Shown here piece after piece: positions 18,025-27,355 of a DNA stretch of 64,000 nt; positions within the stretch are counted from its first letter, which is position 1; each line of letters starts with the position of its first letter. The position numbers and the translations under genes were made by a program. The DNA lies in the NCBI RefSeq assembly GCF_001698225.1, contig NZ_CP016594.1, positions 3,596,001 to 3,660,000 of the forward strand, in the 5' to 3' direction. Source of the DNA: Gordonia terrae. Lineage in GTDB: Bacteria; Actinomycetota; Actinomycetes; Mycobacteriales; Mycobacteriaceae. The notes beneath the pieces are model-generated. The model saw only the letters and a list, made by a program, of their open reading frames with translations. It had not been told where the DNA came from and made no database searches.

Positions 18025-19191
18025 CTACTTCCCGGCGAACGCGTTGCGCAGCCGCGAGAAGAGGCCACCCGGCGCCGCGGCGGCCGAGGTGTTGACCACC
18101 TCGATCTCGTCGGCGGCGACCTTGCGGTACTTCTTGAGCGCCTCGGTCTGCGCCGCGTCGAGTCGGGTAGGTACGACGACGTCGAGGTGGACGTGCATGG
18201 TGCCGCGCACTCCGGAACTGACGTGCGGCATGCCCTGACCCCGCAGCTTCACGATCTGCCCGGGTTGGGTTCCGGGTGCGACCGTCACCGTGACCGGGTC
18301 CCCGAGAATGGTCTCCACCTCGAACTCGGCGCCGAGCGCCGCGTCGGCCATCGGGACCTTGACCGTGCAGTGCAGGTCGTCCTTGTCGCGCAGGAACACC
18401 TCGTGGGGACGCTCGGAGACCTCGACGTACAGGTCGCCCGCGGGACCACCGCCCAGACCGACCTCGCCCTGACCGGTGAGACGCACGCGCATGCCGTTCT
18501 CGATTCCGGCCGGGATGCGCACGGTCATCGTGCGGCGCGAACGGTAGCGTCCGTCGCCGCCGCACTTGTGGCACGGGTCCGGGATGACCTCGCCGACGCC
18601 GTGGCAGGTCGGGCACTCCCGGACGGTCATGACCTGACCGAGGAACGAGCGCTGCACCGACTGGATCTCGCCGGCGCCCTTACAGATGTCGCAGGTCACC
18701 GGCTTGCTGTCACCGTTGGTGCCCGAGCCGGTACACACATCGCACAGGATCGCCGTGTCGACGGTGATCTCCTTGGCGACGCCCTTCGCACATTCGGCGA
18801 GGTCGAGGGTGAGGTTCACCAGAGCGGGCTCACCCGGCTGCACCCGCGACTTGGGCCCGCGACCCGAACCGAAGCCGCCACCACCGCCGAAGGCGCCGCC
18901 GTTGCCGAAGAACGCCTCGAAGACGTCGCCGAATCCCCCGCCACCGCCGCCGAAACCGCCGAAGCCGCCGGCACCCGCGCCGGCCAGCGGGTCGCCGCCG
19001 GCGTCGACGATGCGTCGCTTCTCCGGATCGGTCAGCACCTCGTAGGCCGTGCTGACCTCTTTGAACTCGTCTTCCTTGCCCGGGTTGACGTCCGGGTGCA
19101 GTTCGCGGGCCTTCTTGCGGTAGGCGCGCTTGAGCTCCTGGTCGCTGGCGCCCTTGGCCACACCCAGGATTTGGTAGTAGTCACGTGCCAC
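18025..19191 (-). CDS. dnaJ: Chaperone DnaJ (type I, DnaJ2-like)
   Basis: Full type I J-protein of 388 residues that stimulates DnaK. The J-domain has His32-Pro33-Asp34. A long Gly/Phe region (about 70-105) is followed by four CxxCxGxG zinc repeats ([32 protein letters not shown]) and the C-terminal substrate-binding domains. It is 138 bases downstream of hrcA in the same direction, so it is probably under the same heat-shock control. This is the copy apart from dnaK. Confidence 0.97.
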   Translation of the reverse strand: MARDYYQILGVAKGASDQELKRAYRKKARELHPDVNPGKEDEFKEVSTAYEVLTDPEKRRIVDAGGDPLAGAGAGGFGGFGGGGGGFGDVFEAFFGNGGAFGGGGGFGSGRGPKSRVQPGEPALVNLTLDLAECAKGVAKEITVDTAILCDVCTGSGTNGDSKPVTCDICKGAGEIQSVQRSFLGQVMTVRECPTCHGVGEVIPDPCHKCGGDGRYRSRRTMTVRIPAGIENGMRVRLTGQGEVGLGGGPAGDLYVEVSERPHEVFLRDKDDLHCTVKVPMADAALGAEFEVETILGDPVTVTVAPGTQPGQIVKLRGQGMPHVSSGVRGTMHVHLDVVVPTRLDAAQTEALKKYRKVAADEIEVVNTSAAAAPGGLFSRLRNAFAGK

Positions 19192-19329
19192 GGTCGTAGT
19201 GATCCTTCGGTCTCAGTTGGTGCCGGGCGGTGTGCGCTCGCACGACCGCGCAGTACGCGTATGGGGAACCATTCCGCACCGCCGACGACCGGCCGGGTCC
19301 TTGCGAGGCCGGCGTCGTCGACGCGGGCG

Positions 19330-20364
19330 TCATCGTTCGGCGAGCACCTCACCGATGTACTTGGCAACGGCTGCGACCGATGCAATGGTTCCCGGATAGT
19401 CCATCCGTGTGGGGCCGAGCACACCGACGCCGCCGAACACGGTTCCCGATGCACCGTACCCCGTCGACACCACCGAGGTACCACGCAGGTTCTCCGTCCG
19501 GGTCTCCTCGCCGATCTGCACCGTGACCTGGCCCATGTCCTGCGTCGTCGCGAGGATCTTGAGCACCACCACCTGCTCCTCCAGGGCCTCCAGGACGGTG
19601 TCCATGCCGCCGACGACCGGGGTGAAGTCGGCTGCCGAGCGCGCGAGATTCGACGTTCCGCCCAGCACCAGTCGGTCGTCACCGCGTTCGACGAGGGTCT
19701 CGACCAAGACGGTCGCGATGTTGAGGACCGCCCCGCGCAGATCCTCGGGCGCAGAGTTGGCGAGTTCGGCGACCGCCGCCGAGGCGGCTTCGAGCCGTTT
19801 GCCGTGGAGAGCGGCGGAGAACAGATCGCGCAACCGGGCGATCTCGTCCTCGTCGTGGTCCTCGTTCAGTGCCACCATGCGCTGTTCGACCCGGCCGTTG
19901 TCGACGATGACGACCAGCAGCAGACGCGACGGCGAGAGGGTGACGACCTCGAGGTGACGCACGGTCGCGGCCGAGAGCACCGGGTACTGGATGACCGCGA
20001 CCTGCCGGGTCAGCTGGGCGAGGAGTCGGACCGACCGCCGCAGCACGTCGTCGAGGTCGACGCCGGAGTCGAGCACCGACAGGATGGCGCGACGCTCGGC
20101 GGCCGACAGCGGCTTGATCTCGCTGATCCGGTCGACGAACATCCGGTAACCCTTGTCGGTGGGCACCCGGCCGGAGCTGGTGTGCGGCTGGGTGATGTAG
20201 CCCTCCGCCTCCAACACCGCCATGTCGTTGCGGACGGTGGCGCTCGACACTCCCAGCTGGTGGCGCTCGACGAGCGCCTTCGAGCCGGTCGGTTCCTGCG
20301 TGTCGACGTAGTCGGTCACGATCGCACGCAAGATCTCGAAGCGACGATCATCGGTGGTAGACAC
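19330..20364 (-). CDS. hrcA: Heat-inducible transcription repressor HrcA
   Basis: Represses groE-type heat-shock genes by binding CIRCE. The N-terminal winged helix contains [35 protein letters not shown] HrcA sequence, followed by the [14 protein letters not shown] signature and the GAF-like dimer domain. 344 residues. The start is GTG at 20362-20364 with an ideal AGGAGGTG site 6 bases upstream. No CIRCE inverted repeat (TTAGCACTC-N9-GAGTGCTAA) was found upstream, so autoregulation through CIRCE is not supported. dnaJ follows. Confidence 0.96.
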   Translation of the reverse strand: MSTTDDRRFEILRAIVTDYVDTQEPTGSKALVERHQLGVSSATVRNDMAVLEAEGYITQPHTSSGRVPTDKGYRMFVDRISEIKPLSAAERRAILSVLDSGVDLDDVLRRSVRLLAQLTRQVAVIQYPVLSAATVRHLEVVTLSPSRLLLVVIVDNGRVEQRMVALNEDHDEDEIARLRDLFSAALHGKRLEAASAAVAELANSAPEDLRGAVLNIATVLVETLVERGDDRLVLGGTSNLARSAADFTPVVGGMDTVLEALEEQVVVLKILATTQDMGQVTVQIGEETRTENLRGTSVVSTGYGASGTVFGGVGVLGPTRMDYPGTIASVAAVAKYIGEVLAER

Positions 20365-20526
20365 GCGGTACACCTCCTGACTCGGATCCCTGCCATACAG
20401 TTGGGTGCGTTCCATAGTACGAAATGGGATCGCGATCACCGTGCCACGGCGTGGTGTCGTGCACTGACGGTCGACGCATCGTCGAAGGGCAGCAATCGTC
20501 GAGGCAGAGGCGTCGGAGGAGTTCGC

Positions 20527-20985
20527 ATGATCTTCAAAGGGGTGCGGGAGGGCAAGCCCTACCCCGACCACGGGTTGTCGACGCGCGGCTGGGCCAAGAT
20601 CCCGCCGCGACAGTTGCGGCTCGACCAGTTGACGCCGATCACCAAGGTCCTCGCCCTGGACAAACTCCTCAGCGAGGACTCCACGTTCTACGGCGACCTC
20701 TTCGCCCACGTCGTGCGGTGGGAGGGCGAGCTCTACCTGGAGGACGGACTGCATCGCGCCGTTCGCTCGGCGTTGCGCAACCGCCACATCATCCACGCGC
20801 GCACCCTCGACCTCGACGCCCTGGACCTGGCCGACACGGCCAAGCCGTTGGACGAGCAGCTCGAGGACACCGCCGAGATCCCCGCGCGTCGGCCCCCGAG
20901 CGCACCCGACGGGGCGGGCGCGCACCGTCGTGGTCCGCGATCGACGGGCTGGACGAGTCCGCCCCGCCCCGACCAGACCTGGTGA
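20527..20985 (+). CDS. Small conserved protein, ParB-N-like fragment (Rv2375-like position)
   Basis: 152 residues from ATG 20527 with a GGAGGAG site. The first ~105 residues look ordered: [21 protein letters not shown], then [20 protein letters not shown]. The latter resembles the DG-x-HR-x2-A turn of ParB/sulfiredoxin-type N domains, so a nucleotide- or DNA-related role is possible but unproven. The last ~40 residues are Pro/Arg-rich and likely disordered. Divergent from hrcA and convergent with hemW. The position fits the uncharacterised Rv2375 of M. tuberculosis. Confidence 0.78.
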   Translation: MIFKGVREGKPYPDHGLSTRGWAKIPPRQLRLDQLTPITKVLALDKLLSEDSTFYGDLFAHVVRWEGELYLEDGLHRAVRSALRNRHIIHARTLDLDALDLADTAKPLDEQLEDTAEIPARRPPSAPDGAGAHRRGPRSTGWTSPPRPDQTW

Positions 20986-21003
20986 CAATCGGCGTGATCC
21001 GGG

Positions 21004-22203
21004 TCAGCCCCAGAGCACGCGACGGATCACCCCGTCGGCGAGCAGCCTTCCCGCATCGGTGAGCACGTAGGCCCCGCTGGTGGCGGTCAACAGACCGTCC
21101 GCGCAGAGCTGTTCGGCGTTCGCGGTCTCGGCCTCGTCGAGGAGGTCGCGCGGCAGTCCGCTGCGGCACCTGGTGGTCAACATGACGGCCTCGAGGTGTC
21201 GGTCCGCGGGACTCAACTGCTCGGCCGATGCGATCGGCAACACCCCGTCCGCCAACGACTTCGAGTAGCGCGCAGGGTGTTTGGCATTCAGCCAGCGAAC
21301 GCCGGCGGCGTGGGAATGCGCGCCCGGACCGATGCCCCACCAGTCGTGACTGTGCCAGTAGGCGATGTTGTGGCGGCACACCGAATCGTCGCCGCGCGCC
21401 CAGTTGGACACCTCGTACCAGTCGAGGCCGTCGGCACGCAGGCGCTGGTCGAGGATCTGATACCGGTCGGCGAGGACGTCGTCGTCGGGCGCCGGCATCT
21501 CCCCGCGGCGGATTCGACGCGCGAGCGCGGTGCCGTCCTCGACGATCAGCGCGTAGGCCGACACGTGGTCCACCCCGGCCTCCAGGACGGCGTCGACGGT
21601 GGCGTGCAGGTCCGCATCGGTCTCGCCGGGCGTGCCGTAGATCAGGTCGAGGTTGACGTGGTCGAATCCGGCGGCCCGTGCCTCCCGGGCGGCAGCGACG
21701 GCCCGGCCCGGGGTGTGGGTGCGGTCGAGCAGCCTCAGCACGTGCTCGGCCGCCGACTGCATGCCGAGCGAGATCCGGGTGAATCCGGCTGACCGGAGGT
21801 CCGCGAAGAACCCGGGCGAGGTCGACTCCGGGTTCGACTCGGTGGTGATCTCCACATCGTCGGCCAGGTCGAAGTTCGTCCGCACGGAATCGAGGAGCCG
21901 CGTGAGACCGGCGCCGCCGAGGAGCGACGGCGTGCCTCCGCCGACGAAGATCGTCGAGACCGGGCGGGCCGGCGTCAGCAATCGTGCCGCGACCTCCAGT
22001 TCGCGGGCGACCGCCTCCTGCCACGAGTCCGGCGAGGACGAGGAACCCAGTTCGCCCGCGGTGTAGGTGTTGAAGTCGCAGTAGCCGCACCGGGTCGCGC
22101 AGAACGGGACGTGCAGGTAGAGCGCGAGGGGCACGTCGGGGTCGACGCCGCGGCAGGCATCCGCGACCATCCCGGCCGCGGGCGTTGCTGTCTCGACGTT
22201 CAC
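21004..22203 (-). CDS. hemW: Radical SAM heme chaperone HemW
   Basis: HemN-like protein that binds heme rather than decarboxylating coproporphyrinogen. The radical SAM cluster motif is CATRCGYCDF, near residue 35, giving Cys-x3-Cys-x2-Cys followed by Phe as in HemW. The HemN C-terminal domain follows (WWGIGPGAHSH onward). About 399 residues from GTG 22203; ATG at the following MVADACRG is an alternative. It is divergent from the sulfate assimilation operon across a 170-base control region. Confidence 0.92.
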   Translation of the reverse strand: MNVETATPAAGMVADACRGVDPDVPLALYLHVPFCATRCGYCDFNTYTAGELGSSSSPDSWQEAVARELEVAARLLTPARPVSTIFVGGGTPSLLGGAGLTRLLDSVRTNFDLADDVEITTESNPESTSPGFFADLRSAGFTRISLGMQSAAEHVLRLLDRTHTPGRAVAAAREARAAGFDHVNLDLIYGTPGETDADLHATVDAVLEAGVDHVSAYALIVEDGTALARRIRRGEMPAPDDDVLADRYQILDQRLRADGLDWYEVSNWARGDDSVCRHNIAYWHSHDWWGIGPGAHSHAAGVRWLNAKHPARYSKSLADGVLPIASAEQLSPADRHLEAVMLTTRCRSGLPRDLLDEAETANAEQLCADGLLTATSGAYVLTDAGRLLADGVIRRVLWG

Positions 22204-22313
22204 CCCTCCATCATGCCGATCGTGGCGGCAAGGGCGGAAATCGTCGACCCCGCCGGGAACAGCGTCGTCGTCCTCGGCGTTGTGCCGCGCAGGCGAGGAC
22301 CTCCCCCGCCCGG

Positions 22314-22335
22314 TTTTCATCATCATGATGGAAAA
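22314..22335. promoter_or_regulatory. Candidate operator: near-palindrome between hemW and the sulfur operon
   Basis: The sequence at 22314-22335 is an imperfect inverted repeat with arms TTTTCATCAT and ATGATGGAAAA around a perfect core CATCATGATG (22321-22330). It is AT-rich against a GC-rich background and lies about 40 bases upstream of the leader ORF, a suitable place for a repressor or activator site of the sulfur operon or of hemW. No regulator is identified. Confidence 0.4.
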
Positions 22336-22373
22336 TAACCCCAAGTAGACGAGCCGATGCGGAGCGTGGCACT

Positions 22374-22463
22374 ATGGACCGCGTGATTTTCCCCGGGGTG
22401 TGGCTCGCCGCTCGACGCCACATTGATCTCAAGCGCGTCAACAGCGCTTTCTGTCGCATCTAG
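22374..22463 (+). CDS. Putative cysteine-responsive leader peptide upstream of sir
   Basis: A 29-codon ORF (ATG 22374 to TAG 22461-22463) encoding a peptide that ends ARRHIDLKRVNSAFCRI. This fits the actinobacterial leader-peptide pattern RRHxDLxRVxSAxCR found upstream of sulfur-assimilation genes, where ribosome stalling at a late Cys codon is thought to report cysteine supply. Cys27 is the third residue from the end. A GGAG site lies 9 bases before the ATG. It ends 107 bases before the sir start. Single Cys here, versus poly-Cys in the mycobacterial cases. Identification rests on pattern memory and position. Confidence 0.72.
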   Translation: MDRVIFPGVWLAARRHIDLKRVNSAFCRI

Positions 22464-22502
22464 CGACGTCTCGGCCCCGATTTGTCCCCATTTCTCGGGG
22501 GA

Positions 22503-22559
22503 TGCCGGCACGTTTCAGCCCGCAATTCGTGCAACGAACGCCGGCCCTGTGTGCCGGCA
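22503..22559 (+). promoter_or_regulatory. Hairpin adjoining the sir ribosome-binding site
   Basis: TGCCGGCACG (22503-22512) can pair with TGTGCCGGCA (22550-22559), a 10-bp stem with one G-U pair and a 37-nt loop. The right arm ends two bases before the AGGAG ribosome-binding site of sir (22561-22565). It lies downstream of the leader peptide, so it could be the RNA switch through which leader translation affects sir translation or readthrough. No U-tract follows, so it is not a classical terminator. Confidence 0.45.
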
Positions 22560-22570
22560 CAGGAGAGTTC

Positions 22571-24346
22571 ATGACGTCCACCACCGACGCCCCCGCCGCT
22601 TCCGCCTCGGGTGCACCGAACGACGCTGCCGCCGAATCGGCCACCGCAGCACCGGCCGCCGAGAAGCCCGCGCGGCCGGCTCGCAAGGCCCGTCCGACCA
22701 AGCGCCGCGCCGAAGGACAGTGGAAGCTCGGTTACCGTGAGCCGCTGAACCCGAACGAGCAGGTCAAGAAGGACGACAACCCGCTCAACGTCCGCGCCCG
22801 CATCGAGAACATCTACTCCAAGCAGGGCTTCGACTCGATCGACAAGCAGGATCTGCGCGGCCGGATGCGCTGGTGGGGTCTCTACACCCAGCGCGCCGAG
22901 GGGTACGACGGCACGTGGACCGGCGACGAGAACATCGACATCCTCGAAGACAGCCACTTCATGATGCGCGTGCGCTGCGACGCCGGCGCGCTCAACGTCG
23001 AGCAGCTGCGCACCCTCGGTGAGATCTCCACCGAGTTCGCCCGCGACACCGCGGACCTCTCCGACCGTGAGAACGTCCAGTACCACTGGATCCGCATCGA
23101 GGACGTCCCGACGATCTGGGAGCGCCTCGAAGGTGTCGGACTCAAGACCACCGAGGCCTGCGGCGACTGCCCGCGCGTCGTGCTCGGCTCGCCGCTCGCC
23201 GGCGAATCCCTCGACGAGGTCCTCGACCCCACCCCCGCCATCGACGAGATCGTCCGCCGCTACATCGGCGACCCGAAGTACTCGAACCTGCCGCGCAAGT
23301 TCAAGACCGCGATCTCGGGCCAGCAGGACGTGGTGCACGAGATCAACGACGTCGCCTTCGTCGGCGTCGTCCATCCCGAGCACGGCCCCGGCCTCGACCT
23401 CTGGGTCGGCGGCGGACTCTCCACAAACCCGATGCTCGCCCAGCGCGTGGGCGCCTGGGTCCCGCTCGACGAGGTGCCCGACGTGTGGGAGGCCGTGGTC
23501 TCGATCTTCCGCGACTACGGCTACCGACGGCTGCGCGCCAAGGCCCGGCTGAAGTTCCTCATCAAGGACTGGGGCATCGAGAAGTTCCGTCAGGTACTCG
23601 AGGACGAGTACCTGGGCCGCAAGCTGATCGACGGCCCGGCCCCGGAGCAGCCCGAGCGGCCGATCGACCACATCGGTGTGCAGAAGCTGCGCAACGGACT
23701 CAACGCGATCGGCTTCTCCCCCATCGCCGGACGCGTCTCGGGCACGGTCCTGACCAAGGCCGCGGCGGCCGTCGCGGCGGCGGGGTCCGACCGCGTCCGG
23801 TTCACCCCGTACCAGAAGCTCATCGTCCTCGACGTCCCCGACGACAAGGTCGACTGGCTGATCGACGAGCTCAAGCCGCTCGGCCTGCACGGCCGGCCCA
23901 CGCGGTGGCGCCGGAATCTCCTGGCGTGCAGTGGTATCGAGTTCTGCAAGCTCTCGTTCACCGAGACCCGCAAGCGGTCGCAGGTCCTCGCGCCGGAGCT
24001 CGACGAGCGGCTCGCGGACATCAACTCGAAGCTCGACGTGCCGATCACGGTGAACATCAACGGGTGCCCCAACTCGTGCGGACGGTCCCAGATCGCCGAC
24101 ATCGGTTTCAAGGGACAGCTCGTCGAGGACGCCGACGGCAATCAGACCGACGGCTTCCAGGTCCACCTGGGCGGCAGCCTCGGACTGGATTCGGGTTTCG
24201 GTCGCAAGTTGCGCCAGCACAAGGTGCTGGGCACCGAATTGGGCGATTACATCGAGCGCGTGGTCCGCAACTTCGTCGACCAGCGCACCGAAGGTGAACG
24301 GTTCGCGCAGTGGGCCGTTCGTGCCGACGAGGAGGCACTGCGATGA
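22571..24346 (+). CDS. sir: Ferredoxin-dependent assimilatory sulfite reductase
   Basis: Reduces sulfite to sulfide with six electrons from ferredoxin, using coupled siroheme and [4Fe-4S]. The cluster ligands are Cys453 and Cys459 (ACSGIEFC) and Cys499 and Cys503 (GCPNSCGR). 591 residues with two ferrite-reductase repeats. The start ATG 22571 has AGGAG six bases before it; the upstream ATG at 22502 lacks a site and adds unrelated residues. The first ~45 residues are Ala/Lys-rich. Overlaps cysH by ATGA. Sulfite rather than nitrite is the substrate judged by operon context, as with Rv2391. Confidence 0.94.
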   Translation: MTSTTDAPAASASGAPNDAAAESATAAPAAEKPARPARKARPTKRRAEGQWKLGYREPLNPNEQVKKDDNPLNVRARIENIYSKQGFDSIDKQDLRGRMRWWGLYTQRAEGYDGTWTGDENIDILEDSHFMMRVRCDAGALNVEQLRTLGEISTEFARDTADLSDRENVQYHWIRIEDVPTIWERLEGVGLKTTEACGDCPRVVLGSPLAGESLDEVLDPTPAIDEIVRRYIGDPKYSNLPRKFKTAISGQQDVVHEINDVAFVGVVHPEHGPGLDLWVGGGLSTNPMLAQRVGAWVPLDEVPDVWEAVVSIFRDYGYRRLRAKARLKFLIKDWGIEKFRQVLEDEYLGRKLIDGPAPEQPERPIDHIGVQKLRNGLNAIGFSPIAGRVSGTVLTKAAAAVAAAGSDRVRFTPYQKLIVLDVPDDKVDWLIDELKPLGLHGRPTRWRRNLLACSGIEFCKLSFTETRKRSQVLAPELDERLADINSKLDVPITVNINGCPNSCGRSQIADIGFKGQLVEDADGNQTDGFQVHLGGSLGLDSGFGRKLRQHKVLGTELGDYIERVVRNFVDQRTEGERFAQWAVRADEEALR

Positions 24347-25092
24347 CCATCGAGACGACCCCCCGGACCGGGCGGCGCTTCAGCGAGGAACAACTGCGCG
24401 ACATCGCCGAGAAGGGCGCCGCGGACCTCGGTTCCGACGCCACTCCCGAAGAGCTGATCCGCTGGACCGCGCAGACCTTCGGCACCAATTTCGTCGTCGC
24501 GTCGAACATGCAGGACGCGGCGCTCGTCGATCTCTCGGTGAAGCACATCGATCGCGATCTCCTCGACGGCGACCCGGTCAAGGTGCTGTTCCTCGACACC
24601 GGATATCACTTCGCCGAGACCATCGGCACCCGTGACGCCGTCGAGCAGGTGTACGGCGTGGAGATGGTGAACCTGACTCCCGAGCACAGCGTTGCCGAGC
24701 AGGATGAGCTGTTGGGGCGCAATCTCTTCGCGCGCGACCCGGGCGAATGCTGCCGGCTGCGGAAGGTCGTGCCGCTCAAGGCCGGACTCGCCGGCTACGA
24801 CGCGTGGATCACGGGCATCCGTCGCGTGGAGGCACCGACACGGGCGAACGCCCCGCTCATCTCCTTCGACGAGGGCTTCGGGCTGGTCAAGATCAATCCG
24901 ATCGCGGCCTGGTCCGACGAGACGATGCAGGACTACATCGACACCAACGGCGTGCTCGTGAATCCGCTCGTCGACGAGGGCTACCCCTCCATCGGGTGCG
25001 CACCGTGCACCGCCAAACCCGAACCCGGATCCGATCCGCGCAGCGGCCGCTGGGCCGGACGCGCCAAGACAGAATGTGGGCTGCACGCATGA
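24343..25092 (+). CDS. cysH: Adenosine 5'-phosphosulfate (APS) reductase
   Basis: Reduces APS to sulfite with thioredoxin. The paired cysteines of the [4Fe-4S]-containing APS reductases are present: Cys136-Cys137 (ECCRLRK) and Cys219, Cys222 (CAPC), with catalytic Cys245 in the C-terminal ECGLH. This marks it as APS- rather than PAPS-specific, in line with a CysN lacking a kinase domain. 249 residues; ATG 24343 overlaps the sir stop and has GGAGG upstream; its stop overlaps cysD by ATGA. Confidence 0.95.
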   Translation: MTIETTPRTGRRFSEEQLRDIAEKGAADLGSDATPEELIRWTAQTFGTNFVVASNMQDAALVDLSVKHIDRDLLDGDPVKVLFLDTGYHFAETIGTRDAVEQVYGVEMVNLTPEHSVAEQDELLGRNLFARDPGECCRLRKVVPLKAGLAGYDAWITGIRRVEAPTRANAPLISFDEGFGLVKINPIAAWSDETMQDYIDTNGVLVNPLVDEGYPSIGCAPCTAKPEPGSDPRSGRWAGRAKTECGLHA

Positions 25093-26060
25093 CCGTGACC
25101 GAAACACCGTCCGTTCCGGAGACGCCCGGCGTCGCCGCGGCCCAGACGAGCGGCGCCGCAGAGGCCGACGAGTTCACCACACTCGACGCCCTGGAGTCCG
25201 AGGCGATCCACATCTTCCGGGAGGTCGCGGGCGAGTTCGAACGTCCGGTGATCCTGTTCTCCGGCGGCAAGGACTCCACCGTCCTCCTGCACGTCGCACT
25301 GAAGGCGTTCTGGCCTGCGCCGCTGCCCTTCTCGCTGCTGCATGTCGACACCGGGCACAACCTGCCCGAGGTGCTCGAGTTCCGCGATCAGGTCGTCGAG
25401 CGGCACAACCTGCGGCTGCACGTTGCCAAGGTCGAGGACTACCTGGCCGACGGCCGCCTCACCGAGCGTCCCGACGGTGTGCGCAACCCGCTGCAGACCA
25501 TTCCCCTGCTCGACGCCATCACCGAGAACCGTTTCGACGCGGTGTTCGGCGGCGGTCGCCGCGACGAGGAGCGGTCGCGCGCCAAGGAGCGGATCTTCTC
25601 GCTGCGCAATGCCTTCGGCCAGTGGGACCCGAAGCGTCAGCGTCCCGAGCTGTGGAACCTCTACAACGGTCGCCACGCCCCGGGCGAACACGTGCGGGTG
25701 TTCCCGCTGTCGAACTGGACCGAACTCGACATCTGGCGCTACATCGCCCGCGAGCAGGTCCTCCTCCCGTCGATCTACTACGCACACGAGCGCGAGGTCT
25801 ACCAGCGTGACGGCATGTGGATGACCTCGGGAGTCTGGGGCGGCCCGCGCGAAGGTGAAGAGCTCCAACGCCTGTCGGTGCGCTACCGCACCGTCGGGGA
25901 CGGCTCGTCGACCGGTGCGGTGCTCTCCGACGCCGCCGACAACGAGGCCGTACTCGCCGAGGTCGCCGCATCGCGGCTGACCGAGCGCGGCGCCACCCGT
26001 GGCGACGACCGGGTCTCCGAGGCCGCCATGGAAGACCGTAAGCGCGAAGGATATTTCTGA
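25089..26060 (+). CDS. cysD: Sulfate adenylyltransferase small subunit
   Basis: Catalytic subunit forming APS from ATP and sulfate, driven by CysN GTP hydrolysis. The PP-loop motif FSGGKDST (residues 57-64) and the GGGRRDEERSRAKER segment are intact. 323 residues; the N-terminal ~30 residues are an acidic, Ala-rich extension. ATG 25089 overlaps the cysH stop; the stop TGA shares one base with the cysN ATG (TGATG). Confidence 0.96.
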   Translation: MTVTETPSVPETPGVAAAQTSGAAEADEFTTLDALESEAIHIFREVAGEFERPVILFSGGKDSTVLLHVALKAFWPAPLPFSLLHVDTGHNLPEVLEFRDQVVERHNLRLHVAKVEDYLADGRLTERPDGVRNPLQTIPLLDAITENRFDAVFGGGRRDEERSRAKERIFSLRNAFGQWDPKRQRPELWNLYNGRHAPGEHVRVFPLSNWTELDIWRYIAREQVLLPSIYYAHEREVYQRDGMWMTSGVWGGPREGEELQRLSVRYRTVGDGSSTGAVLSDAADNEAVLAEVAASRLTERGATRGDDRVSEAAMEDRKREGYF

Positions 26061-27355
26061 TGAAACACGCCCCTGATCTCCTCCGCATCGCGACCGCGGG
26101 CAGCGTCGACGACGGCAAGTCGACGCTTGTCGGCCGACTGCTGTACGACACCAAATCCGTTCTGGCCGACCAGATCGACGCGGTCACCAAGGCCTCGGTG
26201 GACCGCGGACTCGACACCCCCGACCTGTCGCTGCTCGTCGACGGGCTGCGCGCCGAGCGCGAGCAGGGCATCACCATCGATGTCGCCTACCGCTACTTCG
26301 CCACGCCCGCGCGCTCGTTCGTGCTCGCCGACACCCCGGGCCATGTGCAGTACACCCGCAACACCGTGTCCGGGGCCTCCACCGCGCAGCTGGTGATCCT
26401 GCTCGTCGACGCCCGCACCGGCGTCGTCGCCCAGACCCGCCGCCACGCCGCGGTGATGGCTCTCCTCGGTGTCCCGCAGCTGGTGCTGGCCGTGAACAAG
26501 ATCGATCTCGTCGCCGATCAGGCGTCGGTGTTCGCCGAGATCTCCGCCGAGTTCGCCGAACTCACCCGGTCGCTGGGCTGGTCGGACGAGCAGGTCACCG
26601 CGATCCCGGTGTCGGCGTTGCACGGCGACAACGTCGCGAACCGTTCCGAGACCACCAGCTTCTACGACGGGCCGACCCTCATCGAGCACCTCGAGACCGT
26701 GCCCAACCTGGTGGAGCGCAACGAGGTGGGCCTGCGCTTCCCCGTGCAGTACGTCATCCGTCCGCGCACGCCGGAGCACCCCGACTATCGCGGCTACGCG
26801 GGCCAGATCGCCGCCGGCCGGGTCTCCGTCGGCGACGAGGTGGTCGTCCTGCCGTCGGGGCAGCGGACCACCGTCAGCCAGATCGACACCGCCGACGGCG
26901 AACTGCCCACCGCACACACCGGACGCAGCGTCACGATCCTGCTGGCAGACGACGTCGACATCTCCCGCGGCGATGTGATCGCAGCCGCCGCCGATGCCCC
27001 GGAACCGTTGCAACAGTTCACCGCAACGGTGTGCTGGCTCGCCGAGAAGCCGTTGCGTCCGGGCGCGCGCCTGCTCCTCAAGCACGGCACCAAGACCACC
27101 CAGGCCATCGTCGGCGCACTCGACGCGCTGTTCGACGAGCAGAACCTGGCCCTGGTGGAGGCTCCGGAATCGGTGGAGCTGAACCAGATCGTGCGGATCT
27201 CGGTGCAGACCGCCGAGCCGATCCCGGCCGACGACTACCAGGTGAACCGCGAGTCGGGGAGCTTCCTGCTCATCGACCCGCAGGGCGGCAACACGCTGGC
27301 CGCCGGGCTCGTCGGCGACGCATTGGCTCCGTTGCATCTCAAAGAGCTGGTGTGA
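26060..27355 (+). CDS. cysN: Sulfate adenylyltransferase GTPase subunit, without APS kinase domain
   Basis: EF-Tu-like GTPase partner of CysD. G1 is GSVDDGKST (14-22), G3 DTPGH (91-95), G4 NKID (146-149). At 431 residues it ends after the beta-barrel domains; the CysC (APS kinase) fusion typical of mycobacterial CysNC is missing. No separate cysC is in the window. With an APS-type CysH, assimilation here does not need PAPS. The stop overlaps the next gene by GTGA. Confidence 0.95.
   Translation: MKHAPDLLRIATAGSVDDGKSTLVGRLLYDTKSVLADQIDAVTKASVDRGLDTPDLSLLVDGLRAEREQGITIDVAYRYFATPARSFVLADTPGHVQYTRNTVSGASTAQLVILLVDARTGVVAQTRRHAAVMALLGVPQLVLAVNKIDLVADQASVFAEISAEFAELTRSLGWSDEQVTAIPVSALHGDNVANRSETTSFYDGPTLIEHLETVPNLVERNEVGLRFPVQYVIRPRTPEHPDYRGYAGQIAAGRVSVGDEVVVLPSGQRTTVSQIDTADGELPTAHTGRSVTILLADDVDISRGDVIAAAADAPEPLQQFTATVCWLAEKPLRPGARLLLKHGTKTTQAIVGALDALFDEQNLALVEAPESVELNQIVRISVQTAEPIPADDYQVNRESGSFLLIDPQGGNTLAAGLVGDALAPLHLKELV

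Noticed and set aside
17434..20526. Very long plus-strand frame opposite rsmE, dnaJ and hrcA
   Set aside because: Antisense shadow of three clear genes; only its last part (20527-20985) has its own start, ribosome-binding site and protein-like sequence.
20365..20526. CIRCE operator for hrcA
   Set aside because: No TTAGCACTC/GAGTGCTAA inverted repeat could be found between hrcA and the divergent gene.
22502..22570. Upstream ATG for sulfite reductase
   Set aside because: No ribosome-binding site, lies inside the hairpin, and adds residues unlike the family; ATG 22571 has AGGAG.
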